From positions 310,001 through 374,000 of the forward strand of contig DATKUL010000002.1 of the NCBI GenBank assembly GCA_035530615.1: a stretch of 64,000 nt of DNA, written 5' to 3'. Positions 35,787 through 45,396 of the stretch are shown here, in pieces. The first letter of the stretch is position 1, and the number at the start of each line of letters is the position of its first letter. The position numbers were made by a program, and so were the translations under genes. This DNA is from Candidatus Paceibacterota bacterium. GTDB lineage: Bacteria > Actinomycetota > Actinomycetes > Nanopelagicales > Nanopelagicaceae. Under the pieces are notes generated by a model. That model saw nothing but the letters and a program-made list of their open reading frames with translations. It was not told the DNA's origin and did no database searches.

Positions 35787-37292
35787 TTATTGCGGTATCT
35801 GGGTCGGGGCGTGCTCGGCCGCACGAGCGATATTTCGCTGCATTCCACCGAAGACCAGTCCATGGAAGGGTTTGATCATCACCCAATAAAGTCCACCAGC
35901 AGGGCCGTGTGGATGGAATAGGGCGCGTTGGCGAAAAAGAGTTTGACCCTGGTCATCCTTTTCAATGATGAGTTCTAGCCAAGCTAATCCCGGTAGGCGC
36001 ATTTCCGCTCTCAAGCGGAGCAAATGATTCTCTTCGAGATCTTCAACCCGCCACCAGTCAAGAGCGTCACCAATGACAAGATCAAAGGCATCCCTGCGAC
36101 CTCGACGAAGTCCTGGTCCACCAACAAATCGATCGAGCACTCCACGGGTCCACCAACCAAGCCTCCATGAATACCATCCGTGTTCGCCGCCAATGCCTTC
36201 AATAATGTGCCACAGTTGCGCTGGCGCGCACTTGACCATTCGCACTCGTTCATCAACGTAGAGGCCTCCACCCGCCCAATCTGGATCGGTCGGCAGAGGG
36301 TCACTCGGCGCGCCAATGTGCGAAGCCGACGCCCACCGAGTGGTGACGCGGCCATCTTGAATTCGTTGGAGTGCCAGATCTACTGCTGTACAAAAGTCAA
36401 TGAGTCCCCCCTCCGGGTCTGGGATGTATTGAGAAATATCATGTTCTTTACAAATAACTTCGTTCACAAGGCTCTCCATGAGCGCTTGAGCGATCTTCTT
36501 AGGAACCGGAGTCACTAAGCCCACCCATTGACTTGACAGCGATGGCGTCATGAACGGGAGCGAAATGATCCGGCGTGGCTTATAACCCGATGCTTTTGCA
36601 TAGAGGACCATCATCTCTCGGTAAGTAAGTACATCTGGTCCTCCGATGTCAAAACCGCGGTTGATCTCCGGCGGCATTTTCGCGGATTTGACAAGGTAAT
36701 GGAGGACATCTCTGACTGCAATTGGCTGTATCCGGCTATCCACCCAGTTGGGAGTAATCATGATCGGCAAACGCTCCGTGAGGTAGCGGAGCATTTCAAA
36801 GGAGAGCGAACCAGAACCGATAATCACCGCAGCGCGCAGTACGGTGGTGGGCACACTGCTAGACAGCAAAATATCGCCCACTTCTTTCCTCGACTTCAGA
36901 TGAGGACTCAACTTCGCTTCTTTGGGGTAGAGACCACCTAGATAGATGACTCGCTCTACTTCAGATGCCGATGCCGCTTCCGCGAAATTGTGCGCATTAA
37001 TGCGATCGAGAGATTCAAAAGTTGCTCCGGCTCCAAGCGAATGAATCAAATAGTAGGCCACGGTCACCATGGAAAGCGCAGGGGGAAGAGTCTCCAGATC
37101 AGAAGGATCGCCATAGACAATCTCAACACGATCGAACCATTCTCGGTCGGCAAGGTGCCGTGGTTGTCGTGCCATAACCCGAACTCGATATCCAGCCGCC
37201 AAGAGTTCTGGAACCAAGCGACCACCGATATATCCCGTGGCACCCGTAACAAGTACGAGTTCACCCTTTGGGTTGGAAAATCCACTCTTCAT
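35787..37292 (-). CDS. NAD(P)-binding SDR with C-terminal DUF2867/SRPBCC-like domain
   Basis: A 501-residue two-domain protein. Residues 10-270 are an atypical SDR (LVLVTGATGYIGGRLVPELLAAGYRVRVMARQP, VERVIYLGGLYP, PTTVLRAAVIIGSGSLSFEMLRYL), like YbjT/NmrA proteins. Residues 330-490 (PAQLWHIIEGIGGEHGWYSWRLGWWTRGVLDRFVGGPGLRRGRRD... AGGLYWVMIKPFHGLVFGGM) match DUF2867. Such fusions are widespread in actinobacteria, without known function. Transcribed alone. Confidence 0.87.
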   Translation of the reverse strand: MKSGFSNPKGELVLVTGATGYIGGRLVPELLAAGYRVRVMARQPRHLADREWFDRVEIVYGDPSDLETLPPALSMVTVAYYLIHSLGAGATFESLDRINAHNFAEAASASEVERVIYLGGLYPKEAKLSPHLKSRKEVGDILLSSSVPTTVLRAAVIIGSGSLSFEMLRYLTERLPIMITPNWVDSRIQPIAVRDVLHYLVKSAKMPPEINRGFDIGGPDVLTYREMMVLYAKASGYKPRRIISLPFMTPSLSSQWVGLVTPVPKKIAQALMESLVNEVICKEHDISQYIPDPEGGLIDFCTAVDLALQRIQDGRVTTRWASASHIGAPSDPLPTDPDWAGGGLYVDERVRMVKCAPAQLWHIIEGIGGEHGWYSWRLGWWTRGVLDRFVGGPGLRRGRRDAFDLVIGDALDWWRVEDLEENHLLRLRAEMRLPGLAWLELIIEKDDQGQTLFRQRALFHPHGPAGGLYWVMIKPFHGLVFGGMQRNIARAAEHAPTQIPQ

Positions 37293-37421
37293 AAAAATTC
37301 CTCAGAGGAACCATCGATCGTGACGTTTCATCTTCCTCTGGAAAGTCCTCAAAGAGAAGAGGGCTAGCGTCACTCATGCTAAAAATGGCGAGAAGTGGTG
37401 CGAGTCCTTCTCGTACCACTT

Positions 37422-38462
37422 CTAGAAGGTTTCATCAAAAGCGATCGCTCCGCTCACTCCCACCTGGTAGGCGGATACTCGCCGTTCAAAGAAGTTTGAA
37501 AGTTCTTGGACATCCTGTAACTCCATAAATGCGAAAGGATTCGAGCTTCCAAAAATCGGCTTCAGACCAAGTTGGACGACGCGCTGATCGGCAACGAATT
37601 CTAGATAGTGTCGCATTTCTTCAGGAGCCATTCCTGCTATTCCTCCGCTCAGAAGATCTTCCGCAAATGCATATTCGGCGTCAACTGCTTCGATCATCAT
37701 TGATCTGATGTTCGCATTTAGGTCTTCATCGAATAAAGATGGTTCTTCACGTCTCACGGTGTCTATTACGTCGAAAGCAAAGGCCATGTGCATGGATTCA
37801 TCTCTAAAAACCCAATTGGTTCCGGATGCAAGGCCATTAAGAAGTCCTCGTGATCGCAAGAAATATACATAGGCAAATGCCCCGTAGAAAAAGAGTCCTT
37901 CGACGCAGGCAGCAAAGCAAATCAAATTGAGAAGAAATGTCTTTCGATCATCTGCCGTTATAAGCGGCCCCATTTTCTCCAAGGCCCCAATCCATTTGTA
38001 GCAGAACCGTGCTTTGGCGCGAATGGATGGGATATTTTCGACGGCCGCGAACGCCTGATGTCGGTCGTCGGGATCAGGGAGGTAGGTATCGAGCAGAGTT
38101 AAATAGAATTGAACATGCACGGCCTCTTCGAAAAGTTGGCGGGATAGGTAGAGTCTGGCTTCCGGCGCATTGATGTGCTCATACAGATTCAGTACGAGAT
38201 TATTGGCGACTATTGTGTCGCCCGTGGCAAAAAATGCGACTAATCGTTCGATGAGGTGTCGTTCAGCAGGGGTTAAGTTTTCCAGATCACTAAGGTCAGA
38301 GTGAAGATCGACTTCCTCGACGGTCCAGGTGTTTTTAATAGCATTTCGGAACTGCTCGTAGAACTGCGGATACCTCATTGGTCGAAGAGTCAAGTCGAGT
38401 CCGGGGTCTAGCAAAGACCCGCGCGAAGAAGAGGAAACTGTTACGAATTCGTTGGTGTTCAT
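37422..38462 (-). CDS. nrdB: Ribonucleoside-diphosphate reductase class Ia, beta subunit
   Basis: A 346-residue ferritin-like R2 protein. Metal ligands and the radical site can be placed: Asp82 (GDTIVANN), Glu113 and His116 with radical Tyr120 (EEAVHVQFY), Glu and the second cluster in FAACVEGLFFYGAF and RDESMHMAFAF. Together with NrdA it reduces ribonucleotides to deoxyribonucleotides using oxygen to make the radical. Its ATG overlaps the nrdA stop (TAATG), a sign of coupled translation; an in-frame TTG 9 bases upstream is less likely. Confidence 0.93.
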   Translation of the reverse strand: MNTNEFVTVSSSSRGSLLDPGLDLTLRPMRYPQFYEQFRNAIKNTWTVEEVDLHSDLSDLENLTPAERHLIERLVAFFATGDTIVANNLVLNLYEHINAPEARLYLSRQLFEEAVHVQFYLTLLDTYLPDPDDRHQAFAAVENIPSIRAKARFCYKWIGALEKMGPLITADDRKTFLLNLICFAACVEGLFFYGAFAYVYFLRSRGLLNGLASGTNWVFRDESMHMAFAFDVIDTVRREEPSLFDEDLNANIRSMMIEAVDAEYAFAEDLLSGGIAGMAPEEMRHYLEFVADQRVVQLGLKPIFGSSNPFAFMELQDVQELSNFFERRVSAYQVGVSGAIAFDETF

Positions 38463-40837
38463 TATTGGCAAACCTCACAACTTTCTGGATTCTCAAGGGA
38501 GCAAGCGAGAGCTTCTGCTGCGCTTGTACTAAGTGCTTTTGTTGATTGCTGAATTGTCGTTTGTCTAATACGCGTCGCTGGGCGAGAGCGTAAATAGTAA
38601 GTAGTTTTAAGCCCTGATTTCCAGGCATAGATATACATGGATGACAATTTTCCGATACTTGGATCTGAGAGGAATAGATTGAGTGATTGACTTTGATCGA
38701 TAAATGGGGCTCTCGATGAGGCAAGGTCGATGAGTACTTTTTGGGGGAGTTCCCAGGCGGTGCGAAACAAATCTCTCACTTGAATCGGAATTTGATCGAT
38801 TCCTTGGATTGATCCTTCTGATCTCTTAATCTCATCTCTAATTTCAGGAGTCCATAAACCTCTCTCCTTCAACTCCTTCACTAGAAAGCCGTTTATTTGC
38901 AGAAATTCACCGCTGAGAGTCTCCCGCTTGAAAAGGTTAGACACCTGAGGTTCAATGCATTCATAGGCACCAGCAATCGACGCAATCGTTGCAGTGGGTG
39001 CAATTGCGATTAGGAGGGAGTTCCTGACTCCATGCTTCGAGATGTCTTCTCTGAGTTGATCCCAGCGCTCTCCGCTTCCAAGGGAGGCGGCCCATCCGTC
39101 AAAGTGGAGCGTGCCTTTTGAAATTCTTGTCGAAAGATATTCCGGGTGCGGACCATGAATTTTCGCTAAAGAGCAAGATTCGCGCAGAGCATTGAAATAT
39201 ATCTCTGCGGAAATCTTCGTTGAGAGCTCGAGTGCTTTATCGGAATCGAATGGAATACGCAGCTCAAAGAAGAGGTCTTGCAGACCCATTAATCCCAAAC
39301 CCACTGGTCGCCATTTTGGATTGCTTGCGGCCGCTTCTTGACTGGGGTAGAAATTTATATCTATTACGCGGTCGAGGAATCGCACGGCAGTTCTGACTGT
39401 CTCTGCAAGTGACTCCCAATCGACTTCCCCGTCTTTCACAAATTTTGCCAAGTTGACTGACCCAAGATTGCAGACGGCCGTCTCGGAATTATTAGTCACC
39501 TCAACTATTTCCGTGCAGAGATTTGATAGATGAACGACATTTTCTCTCTTCTCCGTCTGATTGGAGTGACGATTTGATGCATCCTTAAATGTCATCCATC
39601 CATTGCCCGTTTCGGCCAAAGTGCGAAGCATCCGGGTATAGAGCTCTCGGGCCTTAATACTTCGGACCGCTAATCCTTGTTCTTCCGCTTCGCGGTAGGC
39701 ATTTTCGAAATCTTCTCCCCACAGATCGGGAAAGTGAGGGACCTTTGATGGATCAAAGAGAGACCACATCGCGTCTTCTTCAACGCGACGAAGAAATAGA
39801 TCTGGGATCCAATGCGCCAGATTGAGGTTATGAGTTCGACGCGATTCGTCTCCAGTATTGTCTCTCAACTCAAGAAATTCCTCGATATCCGCATGCCAGG
39901 TCTCAAGATAGATACATGCGGCGCCTTTACGACGACCCCCTTGGTTGACAGCAGATACCGAGGAGTCAAGTGTTTTCAACCAAGGAACTATCCCGTTTGA
40001 GTGACCATTTGTTCCACGTATCAATGAGCCACGCGATCGCACTCGGGACCACGAAATTCCTATACCGCCGGCGAATTTAGAAAGCTGAGCAATTTGTGAA
40101 TACCTCGAGTAAATGGACTCGAGAGTATCTTCCGGGCTGTCAATGAGGTAGCAAGAGGACATTTGCGAGTGCCGTGTACCGGAGTTGAAGAGAGTTGGAG
40201 AGCTTGGAAGGTACTTCAGTTGGCTTAGTAACGCATACAATTCGATTGCCTCTGACGGATGAGTAGATAATCCGCACGCGACACGAAGCATGAAATATTG
40301 GGGAGTCTCGATCACTTGACGAGATTCTGGGTGGCGTAGAAGGTAGCGGTCATAGATGGTTCGCATTCCAAAGTACTCGAATCGTTGATCCCCTTTCGAG
40401 TCAATCGCATCATTCAATTTTCGTTCGTTTAGTTGAACGAATTGGTAAGTAGTTTCAGATATGAGCCCAAGTTCGTAACCGAGTTTTAATGATTGTGAAA
40501 AAGAGTGCAGCCCTTGGTTTCGCACTTCCTTGTGAATTAAATTGGACAGGAGCCTTGCTGCTAGTAGTGAATAACTAGGCTCTTCGCCAATAAGTTCGGA
40601 GGCGGTGCGGATGGATAGTTTGTCGAGTTCTTCGGTTGTTGCTCCGTCGTACAGTCCACTGATGGTTTTTGTGGCAACCCGCAGTGGATCCACCTCTAGG
40701 AGTTCATGACATGAGAGTTCGACTGCCCTCACAATTTTATTGACGTCCACTGGCTCTCTTGCGCCATTTCGCTTGGTTACCTGCATCGTCGATCTAATGG
40801 ATGCACCGTTCGCAGGCTTACTCTTCGTTATTGTCAC
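38462..40837 (-). CDS. nrdA: Ribonucleoside-diphosphate reductase class Ia, alpha subunit
   Basis: A 791-residue R1 protein: N-terminal ATP-cone (MQVTKRNGAREPVDVNKIVRAVELSC, residues 17-100) for allosteric control, a ten-stranded barrel with PSSPTLFNSGTRHSQMSSCYLI, the finger-loop NLCTEIVEVT (active-site Cys) and IAIAPTATIASIAGAYECIEPQ, the radical-path YIYAWKSGLKTTYYLRSR, and a C-terminal CEVC redox pair (Cys787, Cys790). GTG 40837 is preceded by GAGGAGAG at good spacing; the in-frame extension to 40966 falls in the riboswitch expression region and was rejected. Controlled by the cobalamin riboswitch upstream. Confidence 0.94.
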   Translation of the reverse strand: MTITKSKPANGASIRSTMQVTKRNGAREPVDVNKIVRAVELSCHELLEVDPLRVATKTISGLYDGATTEELDKLSIRTASELIGEEPSYSLLAARLLSNLIHKEVRNQGLHSFSQSLKLGYELGLISETTYQFVQLNERKLNDAIDSKGDQRFEYFGMRTIYDRYLLRHPESRQVIETPQYFMLRVACGLSTHPSEAIELYALLSQLKYLPSSPTLFNSGTRHSQMSSCYLIDSPEDTLESIYSRYSQIAQLSKFAGGIGISWSRVRSRGSLIRGTNGHSNGIVPWLKTLDSSVSAVNQGGRRKGAACIYLETWHADIEEFLELRDNTGDESRRTHNLNLAHWIPDLFLRRVEEDAMWSLFDPSKVPHFPDLWGEDFENAYREAEEQGLAVRSIKARELYTRMLRTLAETGNGWMTFKDASNRHSNQTEKRENVVHLSNLCTEIVEVTNNSETAVCNLGSVNLAKFVKDGEVDWESLAETVRTAVRFLDRVIDINFYPSQEAAASNPKWRPVGLGLMGLQDLFFELRIPFDSDKALELSTKISAEIYFNALRESCSLAKIHGPHPEYLSTRISKGTLHFDGWAASLGSGERWDQLREDISKHGVRNSLLIAIAPTATIASIAGAYECIEPQVSNLFKRETLSGEFLQINGFLVKELKERGLWTPEIRDEIKRSEGSIQGIDQIPIQVRDLFRTAWELPQKVLIDLASSRAPFIDQSQSLNLFLSDPSIGKLSSMYIYAWKSGLKTTYYLRSRPATRIRQTTIQQSTKALSTSAAEALACSLENPESCEVCQ

Positions 40838-40985
40838 TGTTCTCTCCTCGCGAGTATGAGCGATGAGCCCGGAGTCACTAGGAAGAGTCGGAACGGCAGA
40901 TAGGGGAGGGCAAGCCTGTCCTCGCGGAGCCACCGTCGGCGAACCCTCCCTCGAGGTCACAGACACACCGAATGAGTGATTCGGT

Positions 40986-41160
40986 CAGGTGGCAGGTCTT
41001 CGGACTTTCGGGCATGTACTCGAAAAACTTCGAGCATTTTCTACTAGCCGTCGCTTCCCAGAATTGAATTTCCAGTGCTATAGACGGACTTCGTTCCCAA
41101 TTACCGCTGCGGGGCAGTCCCAGATTCTCACCGGGTTCCCTCTTACGACGACACCACTGT
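40986..41160 (-). ncRNA. Cobalamin (AdoCbl) riboswitch upstream of nrdAB
   Basis: Read on the minus strand, the region has the conserved cobalamin-aptamer blocks in order: GAGGGAACCCGGTGAGAAT then CTGGGACTGCCCCGCAGCGG (41103-41141), and near the 3' end AGTCCGAAGACCTGCC, the B12-box partner (around 40990-41007). A 7-base-stem hairpin (ACCGAAT/ATTCGGT, 40967-40985) follows directly and may belong to the expression platform. About 130 bases separate it from the nrdA ribosome site. In Streptomyces such a switch shuts off class Ia reductase when B12 is present, so that the B12-dependent class II enzyme is used instead. Confidence 0.9.
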
Positions 41161-41305
41161 TGTAATGTCGAACCATCTGTGTGCAGAGACTAGCCACGAA
41201 ATTTCAATTATCTCAGGAGGCATTAGCAAAACGGCGTGTCGTTAAGTTGTAGGGCTGTTATTTGAATAGTGAGAGGTTGAAGTAGAGAGACAACCGCGGA
41301 AAAAA

Positions 41306-41334
41306 TTGCATATGGAATCCAATCGGCCTATGAT
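41306..41334 (+). promoter_or_regulatory. Probable sigma70-type promoter of livK
   Basis: TTGCAT (41306-41311) and TATGAT (41329-41334) are separated by exactly 17 bases. Transcription would start near 41341, giving a leader of about 40 bases with a GGGAG ribosome site before ATG 41381. Confidence 0.55.
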
Positions 41335-41380
41335 GACCACCCCATTCCAGCCCCAGGGCCTTATCTTTAGGGAGTAATTT

Positions 41381-42523
41381 ATGAAGGTTTCGTTCCGTTC
41401 GACGGCCAGTGTTCTGGCCACTTTGGCTCTGGCTATGGGTGGCCTGGTTGCCGTTGGCACTCCTGCTCAGGCTGCGTTGCCTAAAGGTTGTAAGACTTTA
41501 TCGCTTGGTTTTTTTGGCGCGCTTACGGGTGATGCCGGAAACCTTGGCAAGAATATTTCTCAGGGTGCCGAACTCGCGGTTGCTCAATACGCTCTTACCG
41601 CATCAAAGGTCAAAGTTGATTTCGTCAGTTTTGACAGCCAAGGTGATCCAGCCCAGGCTCCCGGCCTGGCGCAGAGCGCAATTAAAAACAAGTGTCTGGT
41701 TGGCATAGTTGGACCTGCCTTCTCTGGTGAATCCATGGCCGCCAACCCAATTTTCCAACGTGGTGGACTCTCAATCATCACTCCGTCGGCCACCAACCCA
41801 GCGCTCTCACAGCAGGGCTGGAAGATTTTTCACCGCGCACTCGGTACTGATGCAATTCAGGGCTCCATGGGGGCTAAGTACATCAAGACCGTCCTAAAGC
41901 CATCCAAGGTCGCTGTCATTGATGACGCCTCGGAGTACGGCAAGGGCTTGGCAACTGTGGTGGCGACGAGCCTTGGTTCGCTAGTCGTAACCCGCACCTC
42001 CCTTGACCCAAAGTCGCCAGACTTCAGTAGCACCATCAGCCAGATCAAATCGGGCGGAGCGGATGTTGTTTATTACGGTGGTTACTACGCAGAGGCTGGT
42101 CGTCTGGCCAAGCAGCTCAAGGACGCCGGCGTTACAGCCACACTTATGTCTGGTGATGGAACGTTAGATCCAGGCTTCGTAACTGCTGGTGGTTCGGCAA
42201 CTGATGGCGCTGTCGTTACATGTGCTTGCGCACCAATCGACACGACCAAGGTTGGTCGGGCGTTTAAGGCTGCCTACAAGGCCCGTTTTGGAGTGAAGGA
42301 CGGTACCTATTCTCCTGAGGCGTATGACGCTGTGAACTTCTTCCTCGCGGCGATCAAATCAGGCAAGACCACACGTGCATCAATCAATGCGTATGTTTCG
42401 ACAAAGTCTTGGGTAGGAATCACCAAGACCTTGAAGTTCAGCAAGACCGGTGAAGTTTCCGGTGGTGCGATCTTCGCTTACGTATACAAGGGTGGTCAGA
42501 ACACGGCTTCCTTAATTAAATAG
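41381..42523 (+). CDS. livK: Branched-chain amino-acid ABC transporter substrate-binding protein
   Basis: A 380-residue exported protein. Signal peptide at 1-31 (MKVSFRSTASVLATLALAMGGLVAVGTPAQA). The mature part is a type-I periplasmic-binding fold: LGFFGALTGDAGNLGKNISQGAELAV, VGIVGPAFSGESMAANPIFQRGGLSIITPSATNPALSQ (ligand-binding serines/threonines), VAVIDDASEYGKGLA and TYSPEAYDAVNFFLAAI. It captures leucine-type amino acids or related compounds outside the membrane. No lipobox Cys at the cleavage site, so it may be free or anchored otherwise. A strong terminator follows, so livHMGF are read through or from their own promoter. Confidence 0.93.
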   Translation: MKVSFRSTASVLATLALAMGGLVAVGTPAQAALPKGCKTLSLGFFGALTGDAGNLGKNISQGAELAVAQYALTASKVKVDFVSFDSQGDPAQAPGLAQSAIKNKCLVGIVGPAFSGESMAANPIFQRGGLSIITPSATNPALSQQGWKIFHRALGTDAIQGSMGAKYIKTVLKPSKVAVIDDASEYGKGLATVVATSLGSLVVTRTSLDPKSPDFSSTISQIKSGGADVVYYGGYYAEAGRLAKQLKDAGVTATLMSGDGTLDPGFVTAGGSATDGAVVTCACAPIDTTKVGRAFKAAYKARFGVKDGTYSPEAYDAVNFFLAAIKSGKTTRASINAYVSTKSWVGITKTLKFSKTGEVSGGAIFAYVYKGGQNTASLIK

Positions 42524-42539
42524 TTGTAAATCTGGTTCG

Positions 42540-42575
42540 TTAGAGAGGGGGTGCCTTCGGGTACCCCCTCTCTAA
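42540..42575 (+). terminator. Terminator or attenuator between livK and livH
   Basis: Stem TTAGAGAGGGGGT with ACCCCCTCTCTAA around a TTCGG-containing loop. There is no long T run after it, so partial read-through is likely. This would make far more substrate-binding protein than permease, as is common in such operons. Confidence 0.8.
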
Positions 42576-42647
42576 CAATAAGTTTGGTTTCACTGGGTCA
42601 ATACTGACCAATAGTGGCTTGGTCCTTACGTTGTCCAAGGAGGGTCT

Positions 42648-43598
42648 ATGAATTTCTCAACCCTAACGAGCCAATTTGGTGCGTTGACTTTTGATGGACT
42701 CGTTCTTGGGGCAATTTATGCACTCGTAGCCTTGGGCTACACTCTCGTTTATGGCGTATTGCGTCTGATCAATTTTGCACACTCCGAAATCTTTATGCTC
42801 GGAACTTTTGGCGCTCTCCTTTCTGCGCAAGCCATTGGTTTAAATGCGGAGAGCGCACCGCGTAGTGGATTGGCACTCATCGGCACTTTTCTCTTAGTCA
42901 CGATTGTGGCGATGGCTATCTCTGGAGTCGCCGCGGTCTTGTTGGAGAGAATTGCCTATCGCGGATTGCGACGTCGCGGTGCTGGCCGACTCACCGTGCT
43001 AATTAGTGCGATTGGCGCTTCACTCTTCCTTCAGGAAGCAGTCGCGCTCTGGAGGGGTCGTAATTACGAAACCTTTCCGCGCTTTCTGGAGAAGGATGTC
43101 TGGTTTACAGTTTTTGGGGCTGACATTAGATCAGACAAAGTTTTGATTTTGGTCTCTGCGATACTCATGATGATTGCACTTGAACGCTTCGTTTCGCTAA
43201 CGCGTCTGGGTCGTGGTATTCGCGCTGTTGCACAGAATCAAGACACTTCAGTCTTGATGGGAGTCAATATTGATCGAGTAGTTACCTTGACCTTTTTAAT
43301 CGGTGGCTTGATGGCTGGCTTTGCCGGATCGTTGAACCAGGTCTATTTCGAGCAGACGCGCTTTAGTATAGGAATCGTGCTCGGAGTTAAGGCCTTTACG
43401 GCCGCAGTACTTGGCGGCATTGGTAATTTGCGCGGTGCCTTACTTGGCGGCCTAGTCCTTGGCGTAGTTGAGTCTTATGGCGCTGCAATATTTGGCGGAT
43501 CATGGAAAGACGTTGTGGCATTTGTCATCCTCGTCCTTGTTCTCATGTTCAGGCCTTCGGGCCTATTGGGCGAGACGCTCCAGAAGGCGAGAGCGTGA
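42648..43598 (+). CDS. livH: Branched-chain amino-acid ABC transporter permease LivH
   Basis: A 316-residue membrane protein with eight or more hydrophobic segments. The opening DGLVLGAIYALVALGYTLVYGVLRLINFAHSEIFMLG is the LivH hallmark. The coupling-helix loop is GRGIRAVAQNQDTSVLMGVNIDRVVTLTF, and the C-terminal GIVLGVKAFTAAVLGGIGNLRGALLGGLVLG is also typical. A GGAGG ribosome site precedes ATG 42648. LivM begins 3 bases after its stop. Confidence 0.94.
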   Translation: MNFSTLTSQFGALTFDGLVLGAIYALVALGYTLVYGVLRLINFAHSEIFMLGTFGALLSAQAIGLNAESAPRSGLALIGTFLLVTIVAMAISGVAAVLLERIAYRGLRRRGAGRLTVLISAIGASLFLQEAVALWRGRNYETFPRFLEKDVWFTVFGADIRSDKVLILVSAILMMIALERFVSLTRLGRGIRAVAQNQDTSVLMGVNIDRVVTLTFLIGGLMAGFAGSLNQVYFEQTRFSIGIVLGVKAFTAAVLGGIGNLRGALLGGLVLGVVESYGAAIFGGSWKDVVAFVILVLVLMFRPSGLLGETLQKARA

Positions 43599-43600
43599 TC

Positions 43601-44614
43601 ATGAAATATCTATCATCGGCTACTGATGCCGTCGGAGATCGCTGGAGGGGATTACCTAAGGCAACGCAGCGGTTGCTGACGGTGATTTTCATTGCAGGTA
43701 TAGCGGTACTGCCGATGGTCCAGATTCCATTGCTGAATACTCCGCAGACAGATTTTCCTTCACTCCTTTTCGACAAAATTGGGCTCTACGTCCTCATGGG
43801 AATCGGCCTCAATGTGGTGGTTGGGAAAGCTGGTCTGCTCGACCTTGGCTATGTCGCCTTCTTTGCCATTGGTGGCTACACGATGGCTCAGATTGGAACC
43901 TTGCTCCATTGGAGTTTCTGGCTCATTCTGCCGCTCGGTGTAGTTATTGCGATGAGCGCAGGAGCGATTCTCGGTCTGCCGACTTTGCGACTTCGGGGTG
44001 ATTACCTGGCGATTGTGACATTGGGCTTTGGTGAAATAATTCGAATCACTGCGGTCAATGTTGATTGGCTCGGCGCTAACCGCGGTGTTCCAAATATTCC
44101 TTGGCCAGCGGCGATCGGTCCGCTGAATTTTGAAGACATTCTCAACCCCAAGCCGTTTTACTGGGTATTGCTGGCCTTGATTATTTTGGTTATCTGGCTC
44201 CTTAAACGAATTGATCGTTCGCGAGTCGGTCGTGCCTGGGAAGCAATTAGAGAAGATGAAGACGCCGCCGAATTGATGGGCGTGCAGACACTTAAATTTA
44301 AGCTCTGGGCCTTTAGCATCGGAGCTGGCATTGGCGGCATGGGGGGAGTTCTCTTCGCGAGCAAGGTTGGATTTATCTCGCCCGATAACTTCCCGCTCAC
44401 TCTTTCGGTCATGTTCCTGGCGATCGTGGTACTTGGTGGCAGCGGCAATATTCCAGGTGTCATTTTGGGCGCACTAGCGATTTCATATATTCCAGAACGA
44501 CTCCGCGGATTTAGTGAGTACCGAGTGCTCTTATTTGGCGCGGCTCTCGTCATTATGATGAATCTGCGTCCGCAAGGTCTGCTTCCTCGCCGCGTTCGTG
44601 GAAAGGTTGGCTGA
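43601..44614 (+). CDS. livM: Branched-chain amino-acid ABC transporter permease LivM
   Basis: A 337-residue permease. LMGIGLNVVVGKAGLLDLGYVAFFAIGGYTMA, PTLRLRGDYLAIVTLGFGEIIRI and the coupling loop SRVGRAWEAIREDEDAAELMGVQTLKFKLWAFSIGAGIGGMGGVLFA are the LivM marks. ATG 43601 is preferred; an in-frame GTG at 43595 overlaps the livH stop. Shares a base with the livG start. Confidence 0.94.
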   Translation: MKYLSSATDAVGDRWRGLPKATQRLLTVIFIAGIAVLPMVQIPLLNTPQTDFPSLLFDKIGLYVLMGIGLNVVVGKAGLLDLGYVAFFAIGGYTMAQIGTLLHWSFWLILPLGVVIAMSAGAILGLPTLRLRGDYLAIVTLGFGEIIRITAVNVDWLGANRGVPNIPWPAAIGPLNFEDILNPKPFYWVLLALIILVIWLLKRIDRSRVGRAWEAIREDEDAAELMGVQTLKFKLWAFSIGAGIGGMGGVLFASKVGFISPDNFPLTLSVMFLAIVVLGGSGNIPGVILGALAISYIPERLRGFSEYRVLLFGAALVIMMNLRPQGLLPRRVRGKVG

Positions 44615-45396
44615 TGTCTAACGCGCCAGTTCTCCTTGAATTCAAAAATGTATCGATGCGCTTTGGTGGCGTGACTGCGCTTAGCCATGTTGATATCTCG
44701 GTTGGTAAAGGCGAGATTGCCGCGCTGATTGGACCAAATGGTGCAGGGAAAACCACGGTCTTTAATATCGTTACCGGCGTCTATCAACCAACTCAAGGAG
44801 AGGTCCGCTTCAAAGGGGAGAGCATCGTCGGCAGGAAGCGATCTGAGATTACCCGAATGGGACTTGCACGGACTTTTCAGAATATCCGGCTCTTTGCTGA
44901 GATGACGGCACTCGAGAATGTTCTGGTTGGGGCCGATGCACATTCTAAATCCTCTGTGCCCGGAGCAATCTTTACGCTGCCACGCAAACGTCGCGAAGAG
45001 CGCGAAGCACATGAACGCGCCAACGAACTCATGTCATTTATGGGAATCTCAAAGCAGGCACACCTATTGGCTAAGGGATTGCCTTACGGGGATCAACGTC
45101 GCCTTGAGATCTGTCGTGCGCTGGCTACCAACCCGGAAATTCTCTTACTTGATGAACCAGCAGCTGGATTCAATCCCGTTGAGAAGGAAATCTTGGGAGA
45201 GCAGATACGAGCAATCCGAGATCGCGGTTTCACCATCTTGTTAATCGAGCACGATATGAGTCTGGTCATGGGTATCTCTGATCGAGTTATGGTCCTCGAC
45301 TTCGGTACGAAGATCGCGGACCAAATCCCGAGTGAAATACAACGCGACCCGCGAGTTATCGCGGCCTACCTAGGGGTGCCAGTTGATGCTTCTTGA
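44614..45396 (+). CDS. livG: Branched-chain amino-acid ABC transporter ATPase LivG
   Basis: A 260-residue ATPase: Walker A GPNGAGKTT, Q-loop FQNIRLF, Walker B ILLLDEPAAG, switch His in LLIEHDMSLVM. The signature region is YGDQRRLEICRAL, i.e. G-D-Q in place of S-G-G-Q, which is usual in LivG proteins. The long insertion with PRKRREEREAHERANEL is also LivG-like. Overlaps livF by 11 bases. Confidence 0.94.
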   Translation: MSNAPVLLEFKNVSMRFGGVTALSHVDISVGKGEIAALIGPNGAGKTTVFNIVTGVYQPTQGEVRFKGESIVGRKRSEITRMGLARTFQNIRLFAEMTALENVLVGADAHSKSSVPGAIFTLPRKRREEREAHERANELMSFMGISKQAHLLAKGLPYGDQRRLEICRALATNPEILLLDEPAAGFNPVEKEILGEQIRAIRDRGFTILLIEHDMSLVMGISDRVMVLDFGTKIADQIPSEIQRDPRVIAAYLGVPVDAS

